Shown: positions 24,453 to 32,523 of the stretch, one piece after another
Layout: every line of letters begins with the position of its first letter
Position numbering within the stretch: the stretch's first letter is position 1
Source: Inquilinus limosus DSM 16000
GTDB taxonomy: Bacteria; Pseudomonadota; Alphaproteobacteria; DSM-16000; Inquilinaceae
Direction: 5' to 3'
DNA length: 64,000 nucleotides
NCBI RefSeq assembly: GCF_000423185.1
Contig: NZ_AUHM01000015.1
Coordinates: forward strand, 1-64,000
Notes under the pieces: model-generated
What the model was told of the DNA's origin: nothing
What the model saw: the letters and a program-made list of their open reading frames with translations, nothing else
Database searches by the model: none
Program-made: the position numbers and the translations under genes

Positions 24453-24987
24453 TCGTTCTCGCCTTCGTGATCTCTGAACGTGACGAGCCCGGAGTCATTC
24501 CGGCCGCCTCGGCGAGATTCTTCCTGGCACGCGCCAGCCGGCTCATCACCGTTCCGATCGGTATGTCGAGAATGTCGGCTGCCTCCCTGTAGGACAGGTC
24601 CTCGACACAGACCAGCAGCAGCACTTCGCGCTGTTCGTCGGGCAGGTCCATGATCGCCTGGCCGACGCTGTTCAGCGTCAGGCGCGCCTCGGTCTCCCGT
24701 TCGCCCGAGACTCCGGCGATGTCCCGGCGCTGGTCGATGTCCTCCTGCGGCCCCGCCGTGTTCCGCTTCCGGATCTGGTCGATCCACAGGTTGCGCAGGA
24801 TCCGGAACATCCATGCATGAAGGCTGGTGCCGGGCTCGAAGCGATCGGCATTGGCCAGCGCGCGCTCGCAGGCCGCCTGCACCAGATCGTCCGCGCCGTC
24901 GCGCGACCGGCAAAGGGAGATCGCGAAACGGCGAAGGTTCGGGAGGAGCGCGACGAGCTGGTCTCCAAACTGATCCGTTTCGGTCAC
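24433..24987 (-). CDS. ECF-type RNA polymerase sigma factor
   Basis: About 184 residues from GTG 24987; a GTG at 25041 would add 18 residues not usual in the family. Sigma region 2 (LVALLPNLRRFAISLCRSRD, DLVQAACERALANADRFEPG, LHAWMFRILRNLWIDQIRKR) and region 4 (LPDEQREVLLLVCVEDLSYR, EAADILDIPIGTVMSRLARA) are complete. It binds -35/-10 promoter elements under control of the adjacent anti-sigma factor. The nearby secreted protease and repeat protein are possible targets, but I see no shared promoter sequence that proves it. Confidence 0.92.
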   Translation of the reverse strand: MTETDQFGDQLVALLPNLRRFAISLCRSRDGADDLVQAACERALANADRFEPGTSLHAWMFRILRNLWIDQIRKRNTAGPQEDIDQRRDIAGVSGERETEARLTLNSVGQAIMDLPDEQREVLLLVCVEDLSYREAADILDIPIGTVMSRLARARKNLAEAAGMTPGSSRSEITKARTNDRTRV

Positions 24988-25077
24988 GTGGGGCTTCCCG
25001 AGAGTGCGGAGAAGGCGATCGAAGCGTATCCGGCGCCGCACAGGATGCTATAGGCCCCGGCCGGATCGTCCAAGCCG

Positions 25078-25464
25078 TCAGGCTTCAGTCCGTCTCTCGA
25101 CGACGCAGAACTGGTTGCCCTCCGGGTCCAGCATCACCGTGTACTCGTCCGCTTCGCGCTGGACCTTCGCGCCCAGGGCCAGCAGGCGGCGCACCTCGGC
25201 GGTGCGATCCGCTGCGGCGATGTCGAGATGGACGCGGTTGTTGGTGTAGTCGCGCCCCGGAACCTGCTGGAAGCACAGGCTCGGCCCCGGCCCGTCGACC
25301 AAGACGGTGGGGTCGGTCTCCGGCGTGTGGCCGAGCGCGGCGAGCCGCTCGATCTCCGCCTGGTCGTAGGCGCGCACGGCATAGCCGTCGAGCGCCGCGG
25401 CCCAGAACCGCGCCAGGGCCGGCGCCGACCGGCAGTCGAATACGATCTCCCGCAGCCGGCCCAT
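25078..25464 (-). CDS. VOC/glyoxalase-like protein
   Basis: 128 residues. Two VOC modules: LREIVFDCRSAPALARFWAA through the Leu/Phe-rich LCFQQVPG strand, then TNNRVHLDIAAADRTAEVRR and VMLDPEGNQFCVVERR ending the second. The pattern DPEGN-x-F-C near the C-terminus is typical of glyoxalase/bleomycin-resistance-like proteins. The metal ligands are only partly obvious, so the enzyme activity and substrate are open. The gene sits between the sigma factor and the sensor kinase gene. Confidence 0.85.
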   Translation of the reverse strand: MGRLREIVFDCRSAPALARFWAAALDGYAVRAYDQAEIERLAALGHTPETDPTVLVDGPGPSLCFQQVPGRDYTNNRVHLDIAAADRTAEVRRLLALGAKVQREADEYTVMLDPEGNQFCVVERRTEA

Positions 25465-25481
25465 CGGACATCCTCCAAGGT

Positions 25482-26843
25482 TCAGAGCGGCAGCCGCACC
25501 GTGCAGCGCAGCCCGCCCATCGGCGAGGTCGACAGCAGAAGGTCGCCGCCATGGCTGCGCGCCACGTCGCGGGCGATGGCGAGGCCGAGGCCGGTGCCGC
25601 CGGTCTCCTGGTTGCGCGATTCGTCCAGCCGGACAAAGGGTTTCATCGCCTCCTCGCGCTGGGCGGGCGGGATGCCGGGCCCGTCGTCGTCCACCACCAG
25701 CGAGATGGTCTTGTCGTCGCGGACGGCAGACAGCGAGACGTGCCGGGCATGGCGCCGGGCATTGGACAGCAGGTTCATCAGGCAGCGCCGCATCGCCTCG
25801 CGCCGCAGCGGCAGCACGTGGCTCTCCGGCGTGTCGAAGGCGATGTCGGCGCCCTCCCGCCGGGCGGCCACCACCACCTCCTCGAGGAAGGCGGCGAGAT
25901 CGGTCGGCGTCGCCTCCTCGGTGCCTTCGCCGCGGGCGAAGGCGAGATAGGCGTCGATCATCTGCCGCATCTCGTCGACATCGGCGCGCAGCTCGTCGAT
26001 GTCCGGGCCGTCGCCGAGCATGGCGAGCTGCAGCTTCATCCGGGTCAGCGGCGTGCGCAGGTCGTGGCTGACGCCGGCCAGCATCTCGGTGCGCTGCTGG
26101 ATCTGCCGGCGGATGCGGTCGCGCATGTCGATGAAGGCCTCGGACGCCTGGCGGATCTCCTCCGCCCCGTGCGGGCGGAACCCCGGCATGTCGCGGCCCT
26201 TGCCGAAGCGCTCGGCGGCGATGGCGAGCCGCCGGATCGGGCGCAGCTGGTTGCGCATGAAGATGATGGCGACGATAGACAGGATCACCGTCGATCCCAG
26301 CATCGACAGGTAGAACAGGTTGGTGGTGAAGCTGGACAGCCGCTTGGACGGCACCTCCACCGTCAGCACGCCGTCCGACAGCTGCATCCGGACGATCTGC
26401 CGCTCATCGTCCGGGGCCGCCTGGATGGTGAAGTCGTAGGGCTGCGACGCGCGGATGGCCCGCGCCAGGGCGCGCTGCCCTTCGTCCAGGGCATCGCTGC
26501 TGGTCGAGCCCAATTCGACGCCGGCATCGAAGGTGTAGACCAGCCCGGTGTTCCGCTGGGCCCGCTGGAACACGGCGCCGCGGGCGACGGGCGACAGGCC
26601 GTCGGCGATCTCGTCGATGGTCAGGCCGATCTCGCCGGAGACGGTGCGGGCCATCGTCGTGGTGATCACGTCGATGTGGCGGCCGAAGAAGACGTAGGTG
26701 GAGATCGCCTGGGCCAGGATCATCGGGGTGACGATGATCACCAGCGTCCGCCCGAACAGGGTCCGCGGCAGGAACTTCTTGATCCGCGCCCGCAGCCGGA
26801 GGGGTGTGGACAGCCGGGGCAGGGCGGGGGCTCGGAGCATCAT
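25482..26843 (-). CDS. sensor histidine kinase (EnvZ-like)
   Basis: 453 residues. It has an N-terminal membrane span (FGRTLVIIVTPMILAQAIST), a periplasmic domain of about 110 residues and a second span (LFYLSMLGSTVILSIVAIIF). A HAMP linker (LRPIRRLAIAAERFGKGRDM) follows, then the phosphoacceptor motif AGVSHDLRTPLTRMKLQ, the N box NLLSNARRHA, the G1 box VVDDDGPGIPP and the G2 box GGTGLGLAIA. It is the full-length sensor for the adjacent response regulator, and its start overlaps that gene's stop by four bases. The signal is not readable from sequence. Confidence 0.95.
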   Translation of the reverse strand: MMLRAPALPRLSTPLRLRARIKKFLPRTLFGRTLVIIVTPMILAQAISTYVFFGRHIDVITTTMARTVSGEIGLTIDEIADGLSPVARGAVFQRAQRNTGLVYTFDAGVELGSTSSDALDEGQRALARAIRASQPYDFTIQAAPDDERQIVRMQLSDGVLTVEVPSKRLSSFTTNLFYLSMLGSTVILSIVAIIFMRNQLRPIRRLAIAAERFGKGRDMPGFRPHGAEEIRQASEAFIDMRDRIRRQIQQRTEMLAGVSHDLRTPLTRMKLQLAMLGDGPDIDELRADVDEMRQMIDAYLAFARGEGTEEATPTDLAAFLEEVVVAARREGADIAFDTPESHVLPLRREAMRRCLMNLLSNARRHARHVSLSAVRDDKTISLVVDDDGPGIPPAQREEAMKPFVRLDESRNQETGGTGLGLAIARDVARSHGGDLLLSTSPMGGLRCTVRLPL

Positions 26844-27538
26844 CCGTCGGGTCTCAGAACGTAACCTTCGCCGCGCACGGTGTGGAGATAGCGGGGCAGG
26901 CGCGGATCCGGCTCGATCTTACGCCGAAGCCGCGTCACCTGCACGTCGACCGCCCGGACGCCGCCGTCGATAGTGCCGGATTCGGTCAGCGCCTCGCGCG
27001 ACACGGTCTCGCCGGCGTGCTGCGCCAGGATCCGCAGCAGGTTCTCCTCGCCGGTGGTCAGGCGGATCCGCTCGCCGTCCTGCAGCAGCTCGCCGCGCTC
27101 GATGTCGAAGGTGAAGGCGCCGAGCCGGATGGTGCCGGCGGCCCGCGGCGGCGGGGGCGCCAGGCGGCGCAGGATGCTGTTGATCCGCAGCACCAGCTCG
27201 CGCGGTTCGAACGGCTTCGGCAGATAGTCGTCGGCGCCGCTCTCCAGCCCGGCGATCCGGTCCTCCGGCTCGCCCCGGGCGGTCAGCAGCAGGATCGGCG
27301 TGCTCATGCGCTGGCGCAGATCGGCGGTGAGCTGCAGCCCGCTCTCGCCCGGCATCATCACATCCAGCACGATGAGGTCGAAGGCGATCGCCGCCAGCTT
27401 CTCCCGCGCATCCGCCGCATCGACCGCGGCGGTCACCAGGAAGCCGTTCTCCATGAGGTAGCGCCGCAGCAGCTCGCGCACCCTGCGGTCGTCCTCGACG
27501 ACCAGGATATGGGCGGGCTCGTCGGAGATGGTCGTCAT
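26840..27538 (-). CDS. OmpR-family response regulator
   Basis: 232 residues. The receiver domain has the acidic pocket HILVVEDDRRVRELL, the phospho-acceptor Asp in FDLIVLDVMMPG, the Thr in LLLTARGE and the Lys in DYLPKPF. The C-terminal winged helix (LTTGEENLLRILAQHAGETV, then RAVDVQVTRLRRKIEPDPRL and YLHTVRGEGYVL) binds DNA. Its order behind a MarR regulator and ahead of a kinase recalls PetP/PetR-type alphaproteobacterial loci. Start at ATG 27538; the MarR gene ends seven bases upstream. Confidence 0.95.
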   Translation of the reverse strand: MTTISDEPAHILVVEDDRRVRELLRRYLMENGFLVTAAVDAADAREKLAAIAFDLIVLDVMMPGESGLQLTADLRQRMSTPILLLTARGEPEDRIAGLESGADDYLPKPFEPRELVLRINSILRRLAPPPPRAAGTIRLGAFTFDIERGELLQDGERIRLTTGEENLLRILAQHAGETVSREALTESGTIDGGVRAVDVQVTRLRRKIEPDPRLPRYLHTVRGEGYVLRPDG

Positions 27539-27544
27539 GGTCGG

Positions 27545-28066
27545 CTACCGGCTGGCGACGCGGGGGGCGGGCGCCGGGGCCTCCGGCTCCTCCGCCGCGG
27601 CCGCCGGTTCGCTCAGGGCGATCAGCCCTTCCAGCACCTTGCGGAAGCCGTCCACCGCCTCCGCCCCAGCGTTGCGGTAGGCCTGGCCGATCAGCCGACG
27701 CTGGCTCTCGAACAGCTGCCGCTCCAGCGCGGCGCCCTGCTCGGTCAGGGTCAGGAGGCGCTGGCGCCGGTCGCGCTGGCCCTGCCGCTGCTCGACATAG
27801 CCGCGCTCGACCAGGTCGTTCAGGACCCGGCCCAGGCTCTGCTTGGTGATGCGCAGGATCGCCAGCAGCGCACTGACCGTGATCTCCGGATGCCGTCCGA
27901 TGAAATAAAGCGCACGGTGATGGGCCCGTCCGAGACCCAGGGTTGCGAGCAGCGCATCGGGCTCGGCAGTGAAGCCGCGATAGGCGTAGAATAGCAGTTC
28001 GATGCCTTGTCGGATCTCCTCCTCGCGGAGGAAGAGCGGGTTCACGGGTGATTTTATGTCAGCCAT
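27545..28066 (-). CDS. MarR-family transcriptional regulator
   Basis: 173 residues. The winged helix (HHRALYFIGRHPEITVSALL, then AILRITKQSLGRVLNDLVER, then GYVEQRQGQRDRRQRLLTLT) is a clear MarR DNA-binding domain with the wing Asp-Arg-Arg. The N- and C-terminal helices form the dimer interface, and the last 20 residues are an Ala/Pro-rich tail. It precedes the response regulator and kinase genes and is divergent from ilvE. It could control ilvE or the two-component genes, and the ligand is unknown. Confidence 0.92.
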   Translation of the reverse strand: MADIKSPVNPLFLREEEIRQGIELLFYAYRGFTAEPDALLATLGLGRAHHRALYFIGRHPEITVSALLAILRITKQSLGRVLNDLVERGYVEQRQGQRDRRQRLLTLTEQGAALERQLFESQRRLIGQAYRNAGAEAVDGFRKVLEGLIALSEPAAAAEEPEAPAPAPRVASR

Positions 28067-28143
28067 GTTGACTTGTTTTGGCCCCGAATGTTACCGCTCG
28101 CGGTCCGATGGCGACAGAAATGACAATCCGGGAAAGGCCCATC

Positions 28144-29037
28144 ATGTCGACGACTCCCTTCCATGACCGCGACGGCTGGATATGGATGGACGGCAAGCTG
28201 GTCGAATGGCGTAGCGCCAACATCCACGTCCTGACTCACGGCCTACACTACGCCAGTTCTGTATTCGAAGGGGAGCGGGCTTACAACGGCCGCATCTTCA
28301 AGGGCACGGAGCATTCCAAGCGGCTGGAGTTCTCGGCCACCACGCTGGGCATGAAGCTGCCCTACAGCGTGGCCGAGCTCGACGCGGCGAAGAAGCTGAC
28401 CCTCGAGAAGAACGGCCTGACCGACGCCTATATCCGCCCGGTCGCCTGGCGCGGGTCGGAGATGATGGGCGTCTCGGCCCAGGCCAACACCATCCATGTC
28501 GCCATCGCGGTGTGGGAGTGGCCGAGCTACTTCTCGCCCGAGGCCAAGATGAAGGGCATCCGCCTGACCCTGTCCGACTGGCGCCGCCCGGCGCCGGACA
28601 CGGCGCCGGTGCATGCCAAGGCCGCCGGCCTCTACATGATCTGCACCCTGGCCAAGCACAAGGCCGAGGCGGCGGGCTATCAGGACGCGCTGATGTACGA
28701 CTATCGCGGCTTCGTCGCGGAGGCGACCGGCGCCAACGTCTTCCTGGCCATCGACGGCAAGCTGCACACGCCGACCGCCGACTGCTTCCTGAACGGCATC
28801 ACCCGGCAGACCGCCATCGAGCTGGCGCGCCGCAACGGCATCGAGGTGATCGAGCGGCACATCAAGCCGGAGGAGCTGGCGCAGGCGACCGAGGTGTTCC
28901 TGACCGGCACCGCGGCCGAGATCACGCCGGTCGGCGAGATCGGGGAGCACCGCTTCACCCCGGCGCAGATCTGCAAGACCATGATGGACGCCTACAGCGC
29001 CGAGGTGCGGAAGGCGCCGGCCGCGGCAGCAGCTTAA
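28144..29037 (+). CDS. ilvE: branched-chain amino-acid aminotransferase
   Basis: 297 residues from ATG 28144. The class IV PLP enzyme transfers the amino group between glutamate and branched-chain 2-oxo acids. Landmarks are ANIHVLTHGLHYASSVFEGE, PVHAKAAGLYMICTLAK with the PLP-binding Lys, the DALMYDYRGFVAEATGANVF phosphate-binding stretch, and DCFLNGITRQTAIELARRNG. A rho-independent terminator follows the stop. It is divergently transcribed from the MarR/two-component genes; the 77-base gap holds both promoters. Confidence 0.95.
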   Translation: MSTTPFHDRDGWIWMDGKLVEWRSANIHVLTHGLHYASSVFEGERAYNGRIFKGTEHSKRLEFSATTLGMKLPYSVAELDAAKKLTLEKNGLTDAYIRPVAWRGSEMMGVSAQANTIHVAIAVWEWPSYFSPEAKMKGIRLTLSDWRRPAPDTAPVHAKAAGLYMICTLAKHKAEAAGYQDALMYDYRGFVAEATGANVFLAIDGKLHTPTADCFLNGITRQTAIELARRNGIEVIERHIKPEELAQATEVFLTGTAAEITPVGEIGEHRFTPAQICKTMMDAYSAEVRKAPAAAAA

Positions 29038-29054
29038 GGCTGACGGAATGCCGA

Positions 29055-29085
29055 AGGGCGCGGCCATCCGGCCGCGCCCTTTTTG
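29055..29085 (+). terminator. rho-independent terminator after ilvE
   Basis: Stem agggcgcggcc (29055-29065) and ggccgcgccct (29070-29080) with an atcc loop, followed by ttttt. It abuts the stop of the convergent receptor gene at 29086, so it serves ilvE from the plus strand. Confidence 0.93.
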
Positions 29086-31251
29086 CTACCACCGGTAGCG
29101 GATGCTGCCGATCACCGTCTGGCCCAGCCCCTCATAGCAGTAGCCCTGGGCGCAGGTGGTGTAGTCGCGGTCGAACAGGTTGGTGGCGTTGACCGCCAGT
29201 TGCACCCCGTCCAGCCGCGGCTCGACCGCGCCGAGATCGTAGCGGATCGCCGCGTCGAACAGGGTCACCGCATCGTTCTTGCCGGTGGTGTTGTCGTCGT
29301 CGCGGTAGCTCGACCCGATGTAGCGCACCCCGGCGCCCAGGCTGAGCCCCGGCACGATCCGGTCCGGCACCCGGTAGTCGGCCCAGGCGGAGACGATGTG
29401 GTTCGGGATGCCCGACGGGTTCTTGCCCTCGGTCGCCTCGGTGCCCTTGGTCACCTCCGGATCGAGATAGGTGTAGGCCAGCTGCAGGCTGAGCCCGTCG
29501 CCGAGATCGGCGAGGCCCTCCAGCTCGATGCCGCGCACCCGCACCTCGCCGCGGGCGGCCCGGAAGTTGATGTGGGCCGAGTCCGCGATCAGCCCGTTCT
29601 CCTGCGTCATCTGGAACACCGAGGCGGTGATCAGGCTGTTCAGCCCGTCGGGCTGGTACTTGACGCCGGCCTCGATCTGCTCCCCGGTCGTCGGCTTAAA
29701 CAGGCGGCCCTGCCAGTCCGTCCCGGTGTTCGGGGTGAAGGAGGTGGCGTAGGAGACATAGGGCGCGAGGCCGAAATCGGTGAGGTAGCTCAGGCCGACG
29801 CGGCCGGTGAAGGCGCTGTCGGAGGCGTCCTGCTCGGTGCCGGCGATGCGCTCCTCGCTCGTGGTCTCGAGCCAGTCGTGCCGGCCGCTCAGCGTCAGCA
29901 GCCACCCGCCGAAGCGGATCTGGTCCTGCAGATAGACGCCGATCTGCTGCTGCTGCTGCAGGGTGCGGGCATAGACCGGCGGCTGGTCGATGTGCTGCTT
30001 GCCGTAGTTCCGGGTGATCAGGTCGAGATCCGGCGCCGGCCCGTCGCCGGCGATGTTGGTGGTGTCGAGGAAGGTGTAGTCGAGCCCGGCCAGCAGCGTG
30101 TGCTGCACCGGCCCGGTGTCGAAGCGCAGCTGCGCCTGGTTGTCGACCGCCACCGTGTCCAGGCTCTCGCGGTCCTGCCCCGCCCGGCGGAAGACGGTGT
30201 TGCCGTCGTCGGACAGGCCGGCGATGTAGACGTAGCGGGTGTTGGAATCGACATGGGCGTAGCGGAAGTTCTGCCGCAGCGTCAGCGCGTCGTCGACGCG
30301 ATGCTCGATCTGGTAGCCGGCCCGCACACTCTCCATGTCGAGGTCGTTCCAGGCCGGATCCGCGGTGCGGATGTCGAGCAGGCCCGTGGCCGGCGAGTAG
30401 TAGTTGAACAGGCTGCCGCCGGTCTTGTCCTTCTGGTACGCGCCGAGGAAGGTGACCGTCGTGTCCTCGCTCGGCCGCCAGGTGAAGGCGGGCGCGATAT
30501 AGGCGCGATCGTCCGGCACCGCCGGCATCTGGGTGTCGCTGTCGCGGAACAGCCCGGTCAGGCGCCAGGAAAAGCGGTTCTCCTCGTCCAGCGGCCCGCC
30601 CAGGTCGAACTGGCCCTGATAGCGGTCGTGGTTGCCGAACTGCAGCTCGACCTCGCGCAGCGGCTCGTCCGGCGGCCGCTTGGTGATCAGATCGACCAGG
30701 CCGGCCGGCGAGGACAGGCCGTAATTGGCCGAGGCGGGGCCGCGCAGCACGTTGATCCCGGCCAGGCCGTAGGGCTCGGTGCGGATGCCGGCGAAGACCT
30801 GGCCGGTCGGCTGCCGCAGCCCGTCGCGGAAGATGCCGAAATAGGCCGCGTCGAAGCCGCGGATCCAGAACTGGTCGAGCCGGGGCGAGAAGCCGTAGAG
30901 GCCGGTCAGGATGCCGGGGGTGTAGACCAGAGCCTCCTGCAGGTTCTGGACGTTGCGCGCGTCCATCTGCCCGCGGGTGACGACGGAGACCGACTGCGGC
31001 GTCTCGATCAGCGGCGTGTCGGTCTTGGTCGCACTGGCGCTGGTGGTGGCGGTGAAGCCCCGCACCTCGGTGGTCGGCGTCTCCGCGCCGCCCTGCACCA
31101 CGATCGGGGCGAGGGTCACCCCCGCGTCATCGGCCGGAGTCGACCCCGTCTCCTGTGCCGCGGCCTGGGCCAGGATCGGTGTCAGCGCGAGCGCCGTGGT
31201 GGCGAGCAGCCCGAGCAGAAGGCAGGTGCGGGGGCTTGGTCGATGTCGCAT
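29086..31251 (-). CDS. TonB-dependent siderophore receptor
   Basis: 721 residues. A signal peptide (LLLGLLATTALALTPILAQA) is followed by the plug domain (PLIETPQSVSVVTRGQMDAR, then GINVLRGPASANYGLSSPAG and LVDLITKRPPDEP). The long 22-strand barrel ends in the aromatic C-terminus (GQTVIGSIRYRW) needed for outer-membrane assembly. Strand repeats such as FRDSDTQMPAVPDDRAYIAP are typical of FhuA/FoxA-like hydroxamate receptors. TonB energises uptake of a ferric siderophore. A divergent periplasmic iron-binding protein starts 126 bases away. Confidence 0.93.
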   Translation of the reverse strand: MRHRPSPRTCLLLGLLATTALALTPILAQAAAQETGSTPADDAGVTLAPIVVQGGAETPTTEVRGFTATTSASATKTDTPLIETPQSVSVVTRGQMDARNVQNLQEALVYTPGILTGLYGFSPRLDQFWIRGFDAAYFGIFRDGLRQPTGQVFAGIRTEPYGLAGINVLRGPASANYGLSSPAGLVDLITKRPPDEPLREVELQFGNHDRYQGQFDLGGPLDEENRFSWRLTGLFRDSDTQMPAVPDDRAYIAPAFTWRPSEDTTVTFLGAYQKDKTGGSLFNYYSPATGLLDIRTADPAWNDLDMESVRAGYQIEHRVDDALTLRQNFRYAHVDSNTRYVYIAGLSDDGNTVFRRAGQDRESLDTVAVDNQAQLRFDTGPVQHTLLAGLDYTFLDTTNIAGDGPAPDLDLITRNYGKQHIDQPPVYARTLQQQQQIGVYLQDQIRFGGWLLTLSGRHDWLETTSEERIAGTEQDASDSAFTGRVGLSYLTDFGLAPYVSYATSFTPNTGTDWQGRLFKPTTGEQIEAGVKYQPDGLNSLITASVFQMTQENGLIADSAHINFRAARGEVRVRGIELEGLADLGDGLSLQLAYTYLDPEVTKGTEATEGKNPSGIPNHIVSAWADYRVPDRIVPGLSLGAGVRYIGSSYRDDDNTTGKNDAVTLFDAAIRYDLGAVEPRLDGVQLAVNATNLFDRDYTTCAQGYCYEGLGQTVIGSIRYRW

Positions 31252-31318
31252 CGGTCAGGTCGGCTCCGGTCGCGGGGAGAGGCCCGGCGCGGAACCGCCG
31301 GACTCGAACGGCCGGCTA

Positions 31319-31342
31319 ATTGACATCAATTCTCATTCTCGT
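31319..31342. promoter_or_regulatory. possible iron-regulator box between receptor and binding protein
   Basis: The divergent promoter region contains attgacatcaattctcattctcg. Its aattctcattctc portion resembles half of a Fur-type box (the consensus has repeated ATTNT/CATT-like hexamers). The match is partial and I cannot tell Fur from other alphaproteobacterial iron regulators. Confidence 0.35.
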
Positions 31343-31377
31343 CTAGGTCGTTTTGGGAACGTGACCAGGACGATCTG

Positions 31378-32523
31378 ATGACTCGATGCAAGGCGCTGGC
31401 CTGCGCCCTTCTTCTGCTGGCGGGACTGCTGACCGGGCTGCCGGCCCGGGCGGAATGGCCCGTGACCGTGACCGACGCCGCGGGTCGGCAGGTGACGGTG
31501 CCGCATCAGCCGCGGGCGGTGCTGCTGGGCGCCGGCGTCAACCTGGTCGCGCTGTCGCTGATCGAGCCCGATCCGGTCTCGCTCCTGGCCGGGTGGGCTG
31601 ACGACATGCGGCAATACGACCCCGGCCTCTACGCCGCCTTCCTGGCGAAGTTCCCCCGCCTGGCCGAGGTGCCGACCGTGGGCGGCGGCACGGACGAGAG
31701 CTTCTCGCTGGAGAAGGCGCTGACGGTCGGGGCGGACCTCGCCATCTTCGGCGCTTGGCAGGCGGAGACGGAGCAGGGGCGGCAGATTCTGGACCGGCTG
31801 ACCGCGGCCGGGGTGCCGGCGGTGGTGGTCGATTTCAACCACCGGCCGCTGGCGAACACGGCGCCGGGGATCCGGCTGCTCGGCCGCGTCCTCGGCCGCG
31901 AGGACCGCGCCAATGCCTTCGCCGATTTCTACGAGGCCCGGGTCGACCGCATCCGCCGGCGCATGGCGGAGCATCCGGAGCCGGGCCCGACCGTGCTGAT
32001 GCACGCCTATCCGCAGCCGGAGGCCTGCTGCTGGGCGATCGGCGAGACCGGGCTGGGCGAGCTGATCTCGCTGGTCGGCGGCAGGAACATCGCCGCGGAC
32101 CGGTTCCCCGATGCGGGGGGCGGGGTGCTGAGCCTGGAATACGTGATCGGCCAGGACCCGCAGGTCTATATCGCCACCGGCCTGCCGGAGGCGGAAAGCG
32201 GGCAGGGCTTCTCGGTCGGCCCCGGCGTCCCCGCCGAGACCGCCCGGCGGAGCCTCGCCAAGGTGCTGGCCGCGCCGGGTTTCTCCGGCCTCGCGGCGGC
32301 CCGCGACGGCCGGGTCCACGGGCTGTGGAACTTCTTCAACGCCGTGCCGCTGAACATCGTGGCGGTGGAGGCGGTGGCGCGCTGGGTGCGGCCGGAGATC
32401 TTCGGCGATCTCGACCCCGGCGCCACCCTGGCCGAGATCGACAGCCGCTTCGCCGCCATGCCGTTCGAAGGCGCCCTGTGGATCAGCCAGAACGCGGCCG
32501 ATGACGGGACGGCGCCGCGCTAG
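31378..32523 (+). CDS. periplasmic iron/siderophore ABC binding protein (FecB-like)
   Basis: 381 residues. A signal peptide (ALACALLLLAGLLTGLPARA) is followed by the type III periplasmic-binding-protein pattern: VTDAAGRQVTVPHQPRAVLL, the VGGGTDESFSLEKALTVGAD region, and the C-terminal domain with GLGELISLVGGRNIAA and SLEYVIGQDPQVYIATG. These proteins deliver ferric siderophores or haem to an inner-membrane transporter. No cognate permease or ATPase gene is adjacent. The stop (TAG) shares bases with the stop of the convergent MFS gene. Confidence 0.88.
   Translation: MTRCKALACALLLLAGLLTGLPARAEWPVTVTDAAGRQVTVPHQPRAVLLGAGVNLVALSLIEPDPVSLLAGWADDMRQYDPGLYAAFLAKFPRLAEVPTVGGGTDESFSLEKALTVGADLAIFGAWQAETEQGRQILDRLTAAGVPAVVVDFNHRPLANTAPGIRLLGRVLGREDRANAFADFYEARVDRIRRRMAEHPEPGPTVLMHAYPQPEACCWAIGETGLGELISLVGGRNIAADRFPDAGGGVLSLEYVIGQDPQVYIATGLPEAESGQGFSVGPGVPAETARRSLAKVLAAPGFSGLAAARDGRVHGLWNFFNAVPLNIVAVEAVARWVRPEIFGDLDPGATLAEIDSRFAAMPFEGALWISQNAADDGTAPR

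Noticed and set aside
27545-29037. The MarR/two-component/ilvE group as an antibiotic-resistance island
   Set aside because: Gene order resembles ordinary alphaproteobacterial regulatory loci and there are no mobility genes or composition changes here.
29083-31323. A 746-codon frame antisense to the TonB receptor
   Set aside because: Composition is Arg/Gly/Val/Leu-rich and typical of GC-rich shadow frames. The receptor on the other strand has clear motifs and a signal peptide.
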